From the NCBI GenBank assembly GCA_037043235.1, contig JAWRVZ010000135.1:1475501-1539500 (forward strand): a DNA stretch of 64,000 nucleotides. The letters run 5' to 3'. Source of the stretch: Rhodeus uyekii. Its lineage: Eukaryota; Chordata; Actinopteri; Cypriniformes; Acheilognathidae. Position numbers and translations under genes: made by a program. Positions 59,788 through 64,000 of this stretch are shown here, in pieces. Under the pieces are notes generated by a model. It was not told the DNA's origin, did no database searches, and worked only from the letters and a program-made list of their open reading frames with translations. Position 1 is the stretch's first letter, and each line of letters opens with the position of its first letter.

Positions 59788-60750
59788 AAGCACAAAGAGT
59801 CTGTTTTAATTAATTTAAACAGTTGTTAATAGAAAACACCAACATATTATTTGAAGTTAATTACAAGTATTTTTTTTATTCTTTATGAAGAGGTTTATTT
59901 TTATAGTTATAGTAAAAACAACAGAAGTTTTGAATAAAACTAAATGATGAATTGACTACTTTTCCTTAATGCATCATTTTCATCAATGTGAAAAGGGCAA
60001 ATGACACTTTGAGTAATATTCTGCTGACATCTAGTGGCTGCAGTTGACATTTCAAGTTTTATTTTCATAAGTGATAAGCAAAGCTGCAATGAGCAGAAGC
60101 ACCACTTTGTTTATATCTCCGGACCACTAGATTACACTGAGCTAAAACTCTGCAGGTAGCCTCAGATCATGATTGACATGACACACAGAAAGTTTGGTCA
60201 GAATATGCTAATCCATTGCAGAGATATACACCTCGCTTGATTTGGTGGCCATTTGGTCAAATTCGTTCGCAATTTTATCGAAAACTGTTTGGCGAATCAA
60301 CTTCATTTCTATAACTTTTTGTCAGCATGGTCTGAAGATGATGTGATTCAATTTTGGTGAAAATTGGACCAACGGTGTGGGAGGAGTTCGAAAAAGTAGG
60401 TTTTTAAAGAAAAACAACATGGCAAACAGGAAGTTTGACCGAATATGACATATTTAGTATCTGTGCTCTCTGCTTGACCCAATAAACACATTGAGACCAT
60501 TTGTTTTACAATAGGTTGACGTCATCAAAAATTATTAAATTATTGGAAATTTGGTTATAACTTTTGACCACAAGGTGGTGCTGCCTCGAAACTTTTTGAG
60601 TCGTATCAAGGTTACGTGCCGAAGACACATATTGAGTTTCGTAATGATATGCCGATCCGTTTGTTAAATATAGCAATTTATGACAATATTCAAAATGGCC
60701 GACGCTCTAAATGGCCGATAATGGGAAAATTTGGTATCGCACGGTATTTG
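59788..60750. repeat. Unrelated repeat inside the LTR element
   Basis: About 960 bp with phrases such as catctagtggctgcagttga, gttataacttttgaccacaa and caaaatggccgacgctctaa, which read like a fish dispersed repeat. CCACAAGGTGGTGCT at 60568-60582 resembles a CTCF core. It ends directly at a run of 20 C. Confidence 0.5.
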
Positions 60751-61304
60751 CCCCCCCCCCCCCCCCCCCCGATCACGGCGGCCTCGGTACCTGGGGGTAA
60801 GGACAGACGAGGCGAGGGAAAAGGAAATGGAGACAAGAGGAGCGACGAGAGAGGGGAGAGAGGAAAAAGAAAGAGGAAAAAAAAATCTTGGTCCGGTTCC
60901 CAGACACGCTGACTCTCGGTCCTCGCCTGACCGAGAGACTTCCTCGCGGTGCCATGCGGTGGCACCGGACGCTGATCGCTGGACGGCTTGGCGCTCCTCC
61001 GCCTCCTGGCGGTTGGCGACGACTCCTCTCGAGGGCAGCCGGCAGCGAGTCCCCCGTTTCCTGCTCCTCCCCAGCATGGCAGACGGCAGCAGGCTTTCGG
61101 CGCGCTGGCAAACGGTGCGACTCCTTCGCTCCCTCGCAGACGGCAGCCTCCCACCTCGTCCCAGGAGCGTGGTCTCTAGCTCGCGTCCTACGCGATCCTT
61201 CCTTGCTCCAGCACCACCGCCTCGGGCAGACACTCGCGGTTTTCACCCTCTCGCGCTGCCCGACCTCCACAGCGAGGGCTCTCCGACAGCGTGTCCCTCC
61301 AACC

Positions 61305-61322
61305 TCCCGGGTTTCGGCACCA
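61305..61322 (-). other. Primer-binding site for tRNA-Phe
   Basis: The plus strand reads tcccgggtttcggcacca, identical to the 18 3'-terminal bases (with CCA) of vertebrate tRNA-Phe as I know it. On the minus strand it sits one base after the 5' LTR, the position from which a tRNA primes first-strand synthesis. Confidence 0.85.
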
Positions 61323-61689
61323 GTGTAACAACTTTCAATGTTCAGGGAGGAAGGAGGCGGGAACCGGCAGACGTTCAACAGACTTTAACATAAAACATAA
61401 ATACAAAATAAACATAATGGCGGCAGACTCCCCTTGCGGCCGACTGCCGCCCACACAACCACAGAACATAACTCAAATCCCAGGCCTGGTCCTCTCTCGT
61501 CTTCACTGTCGTCGCTCCTCCTTTTATGTCTCCGCTCCTCCGTGAGACGAGAGACACCGGTAGCTTCGCAGGTGACGCTCATTCTCAATCACGCCACCAG
61601 CTCTCGTGAAGCTCTCACGGTCCCTCGACCCCGCCCTGCTCGCCACAGAGAGTATTCAACTTGATAAACTAACTTCACGCTAATATTTT

Positions 61690-62069
61690 CAATGGCAGTC
61701 TTGCTCGCCATGTTATGCAGAAGTGAGACTTAGGCCACATTGAAGAGAGAGGAGCAAAGATTGGCAAAGTCTCAAAAAGCCATGGAAAGATCAATGCTGG
61801 GAGTGTCGTCGAGAGAGCATATTAGAAGCAAGGTGATCAGAGAGAAATCTGGTGTGATGGATGTGCTTACAGAGTACAGAAAGAGCAAGCTCAGATGGGC
61901 CAGACACATTGCATGGCTTGCCGGTAACTGCTGGACTCGTGAAGTTGTCGAGTGGTATCTGTGGGAGTGGAAAAGACCTCTTGGAAGACCTCCAAGATGG
62001 TGGATTGACGAGATACAGACAACAATTGGACCTATATGGATACTTAAGGGTAGAACAAGAGAGGAATAG
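61690..62069 (+). pseudogene. RTE-type LINE reverse transcriptase, C-terminus
   Basis: The frame reads MAVLLAMLCRSET, then a stop where RTE elements have the Trp of SETW, then KSQKAMERSMLGVSSREHI, LRWARHIAWLAG and RPLGRPPRWWIDEI. This order is the conserved C-terminal region of RTE-clade LINE polyproteins. The 3' tail near 62160 has catcatcatcat. Sequence just before the LTR insertion (59610-59664, EISLRVRVGRRVFNL in frame with the duplication removed) probably continues the same LINE upstream. It is a dead fragment. Confidence 0.75.
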
Positions 62070-62130
62070 AAGGTGTACTGTGACCAGCGGTGTAAAATCA
62101 ACACCTAATATGCAGTATAAATTACCATGA

Positions 62131-63660
62131 TTACATATAGAAAATATATACGGCCGCTGCACATCATCATCATACTCAAGAAGTGACTGATTAAACTATT
62201 ACTATAGAAAAAGAAAGTGCTGAATGCCAAATTACCTGATCTCCTTAGGGAAAACTAGTAATATCCAAAAAGGGCACAAAAATATACAAAAAACAAAAGC
62301 TAACCACTTTCTCTTTAATACTTTAATAGCCGAAAGTTCTTATCCAGAAAAGCTAATGGGATGAACTGCATGGTCGCACAGCACATTGATAACAGCACAG
62401 GCCTAGAGCTGGTTTATCAGTACACGCACACGGGCTCACACACACATACATATACAATAATGAAAAAAAAAAGTTTTTTGGCATAACACTACCCCTAAAC
62501 CAGCACACAAAACCTTTTCAGATTGTTATTAACACGTTATTTACCATGCTTATTAAGCCGTTTTTTTCATCCAGTAGTCTCTAAAAGGTCTTGCTGTCCT
62601 TGAAGGGACATCTGGTCTCACAGATACCCTTTCCTTTCTGTTTTAAATCCTCCAGGTCTTTATGGTAATGTATGGTAACAAGCAAATATTTGCCTAACTA
62701 GACCAGCTGATTAAATAATAAGCCAATCAGAAAGGCTGCTTATTATCCATGCTGACGACACAGTGTTATTGTTTCAAAGTGACTGCCTCGAGCATCCAAG
62801 CAATAAGCCTCTTGCACCCAGAGCAGGGAGCCAATTGGATCACAGAGGGAGCCAGAGAAGGAATTAACATCTTTCTCAGCATTTTTATTATTAAATCAAA
62901 GAATAAAAAAAAAACTCTCTTCACCCATGGGAGGGTGATCTGATTATGAATATTGCTTTCTCTTCTTATTTCGAATTGTGCCTTGTAATACCTTTCACTT
63001 AATATGGGTATGTGTACCCAGGTGTGTTTCCAAGTGTTATTATCACTAAAAGCAAATACGAGTGCTAAATGTTACACACTTTGACTAGTGTTAACGAGTG
63101 TAAGAGCATCTCTTCATTCCTGCTAATGGCTCCCGTGCTAATGCTTCACGTTAGCGTGTCTCTTGCACTACTTTGAAAAACAAAATGAACTCTGAATGCT
63201 CCACTGAGCTGAGAAGACTCTGAAATAGGAAAGTTTTAAAACATCAGTCACTGGGAACGCTGCTCGGATTTTAAGAGTCTCTTTGGCAAAAGGGGCAATC
63301 TGGGACATACATACCAACGAAGTCTAATGTACCCGGGGAAAGCTATGTGTTAGCCTTCTCATTCGTCTTTTTTGAGCCAATCACCAGAGCCGTTATGCAC
63401 TGTGCTACTGTCTACAACAACTATTGCAGCAGACAGAGGAATAAATATAGGTGTATAGGTGCATTCTGTAACAACCTTAATAAATAAATATATAAGGGCT
63501 GCCAATCACTTAAAACAATTATGCACAGGTTTCTGTAACTAATCACACACAGCACTGGAATACTGATACTGATGCCTCTATAAATCATTTAAAATATATT
63601 TTTTATCCTTCAGTTTCTAGGCACATGATTAGTAATTTTCAAATAATTAAAAGCTGTATA
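62131..63660. other. Unique DNA, possible conserved non-coding stretch
   Basis: 62700-62900 is repeat-free, balanced in composition and motif-dense (attattgtttcaaagtgact-like texture), as conserved enhancers often are. No gene is recognised. Confidence 0.3.
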
Positions 63661-64000
63661 TGTCCCATCACCAGACTCATTTACATGATCGCAATCACCG
63701 GAATTCTGAACACCTGCTGCCCATCTCCTGCACTATATCACCAGCCCTCACACTGCACTCAGTGTCTGGTCTCGTCTCTCATGTCAAGACATCGTGAGAT
63801 ATCTTCTAGACGCCTGACTTCTTCCGTGTCTCCCTGGATTTTCCGTGCCGTCCTCTGTGCCTCAGATAAGCCCACCTGTTTGTTCATCTGATCTCTGATA
63901 CACTGCTTTGTTTCGTCCACTGTCTGCTGCCCCCTTGATAATATAATGAACTCCGTGACTTACGTCTGTGCCCTGCCTGTTCAGTTATGACGTTATAATT
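63661..64000 (+). mobile_element. LTR-like sequence running off the window
   Basis: Begins tgtcccatcaccagactcat and shows the C/T-rich, tgtctgctgcccccttg-type texture of gypsy-like LTRs. The right end is outside the window, so no terminal pair or duplication can be checked. Confidence 0.35.

Larger units (their letters stand above)
59670..61647 (-). mobile_element. LTR retrotransposon with tRNA-Phe primer site
   Basis: A 1978-bp element flanked by the perfect duplication gagag (59665-59669, 61648-61652). The right LTR (61324-61647) is the 5' LTR on the minus strand. The left LTR matches it for about 118 bp (59670-59787) and then diverges. After the 5' LTR come a one-base spacer, the primer-binding site and about 550 bp of GC-rich leader with long but unrecognised frames on both strands. 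Then follow 20 G on the minus strand (60770-60751) and about 960 bp of an unrelated repeat. No gag or pol is present, so the element is non-autonomous or internally deleted. Confidence 0.85.

Noticed and set aside
60664..61393. Several overlapping frames of 150-220 residues on both strands
   Set aside because: They lie in the GC-rich leader of an LTR element, run through a run of 20 C or its complement, and match no protein.

Overview
The window looks like non-coding DNA of a teleost fish, most likely a cyprinid. The grounds are AT-rich unique sequence, dispersed repeats that I recognise as common in carp and zebrafish relatives, Tc1, hAT and pogo-type DNA transposons, tRNA-derived SINEs, gypsy-like LTRs and DIRS retrotransposons. 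I recognise no host protein-coding exon, no functional tRNA or rRNA gene and no CRISPR array. All convincing coding sequence belongs to transposable elements. Several unique stretches read like conserved non-coding (enhancer-type) DNA, as in a gene desert or a large intron, but I cannot test conservation here.

Layout. 1-9031: unique DNA with an antisense dispersed repeat, a decayed Tc1-type transposon and a 160-bp tandem duplication. 9032-14151: DIRS retrotransposon A on the minus strand, with inverted terminal repeats (ITRs), an internal complementary region (ICR) and a long Gag-like ORF, but broken reverse transcriptase, RNase H-methyltransferase and tyrosine recombinase genes. 14152-36224: mostly unique DNA with two hAT-type elements, a solo LTR in a dispersed repeat, a foldback MITE, a SINE and a long CTTT microsatellite. 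36227-37805: a stack of four insertions (a TA-flanked TIR element, a pogo-like element inside it, and two solo LTRs inside that). 37806-41187: dispersed repeats, a TIR MITE and a third clean solo LTR. 41188-47252: a non-autonomous hAT element holding DIRS retrotransposon B (41473-46991, plus strand), whose Gag-like and recombinase ORFs are open. 47511-48677: a Tc1-type element with decayed transposase. 48690-50110: LINE-like and dispersed repeat sequence. 52449-53330: a hAT MITE inside a third DIRS recombinase fragment. 55440-64000: LTR-rich DNA, including an LTR element with a tRNA-Phe primer-binding site sitting in an RTE-type LINE fragment.

How the genes relate. Both DIRS elements follow the family plan: ITRs serve as promoters, Gag comes first, then RT, RNase H and a methyltransferase-like region, and a tyrosine recombinase overlaps the end of the polymerase gene in another frame. 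The ICR joins complements of both outer ends and so preserves the predicted circle junction. The two copies are diverged from each other, yet share a five-residue Cys/His motif in Gag and the same frame relation between RT, RNase H and recombinase. Many non-DIRS insertions can be placed by their target-site duplications, which gives a relative order of events.
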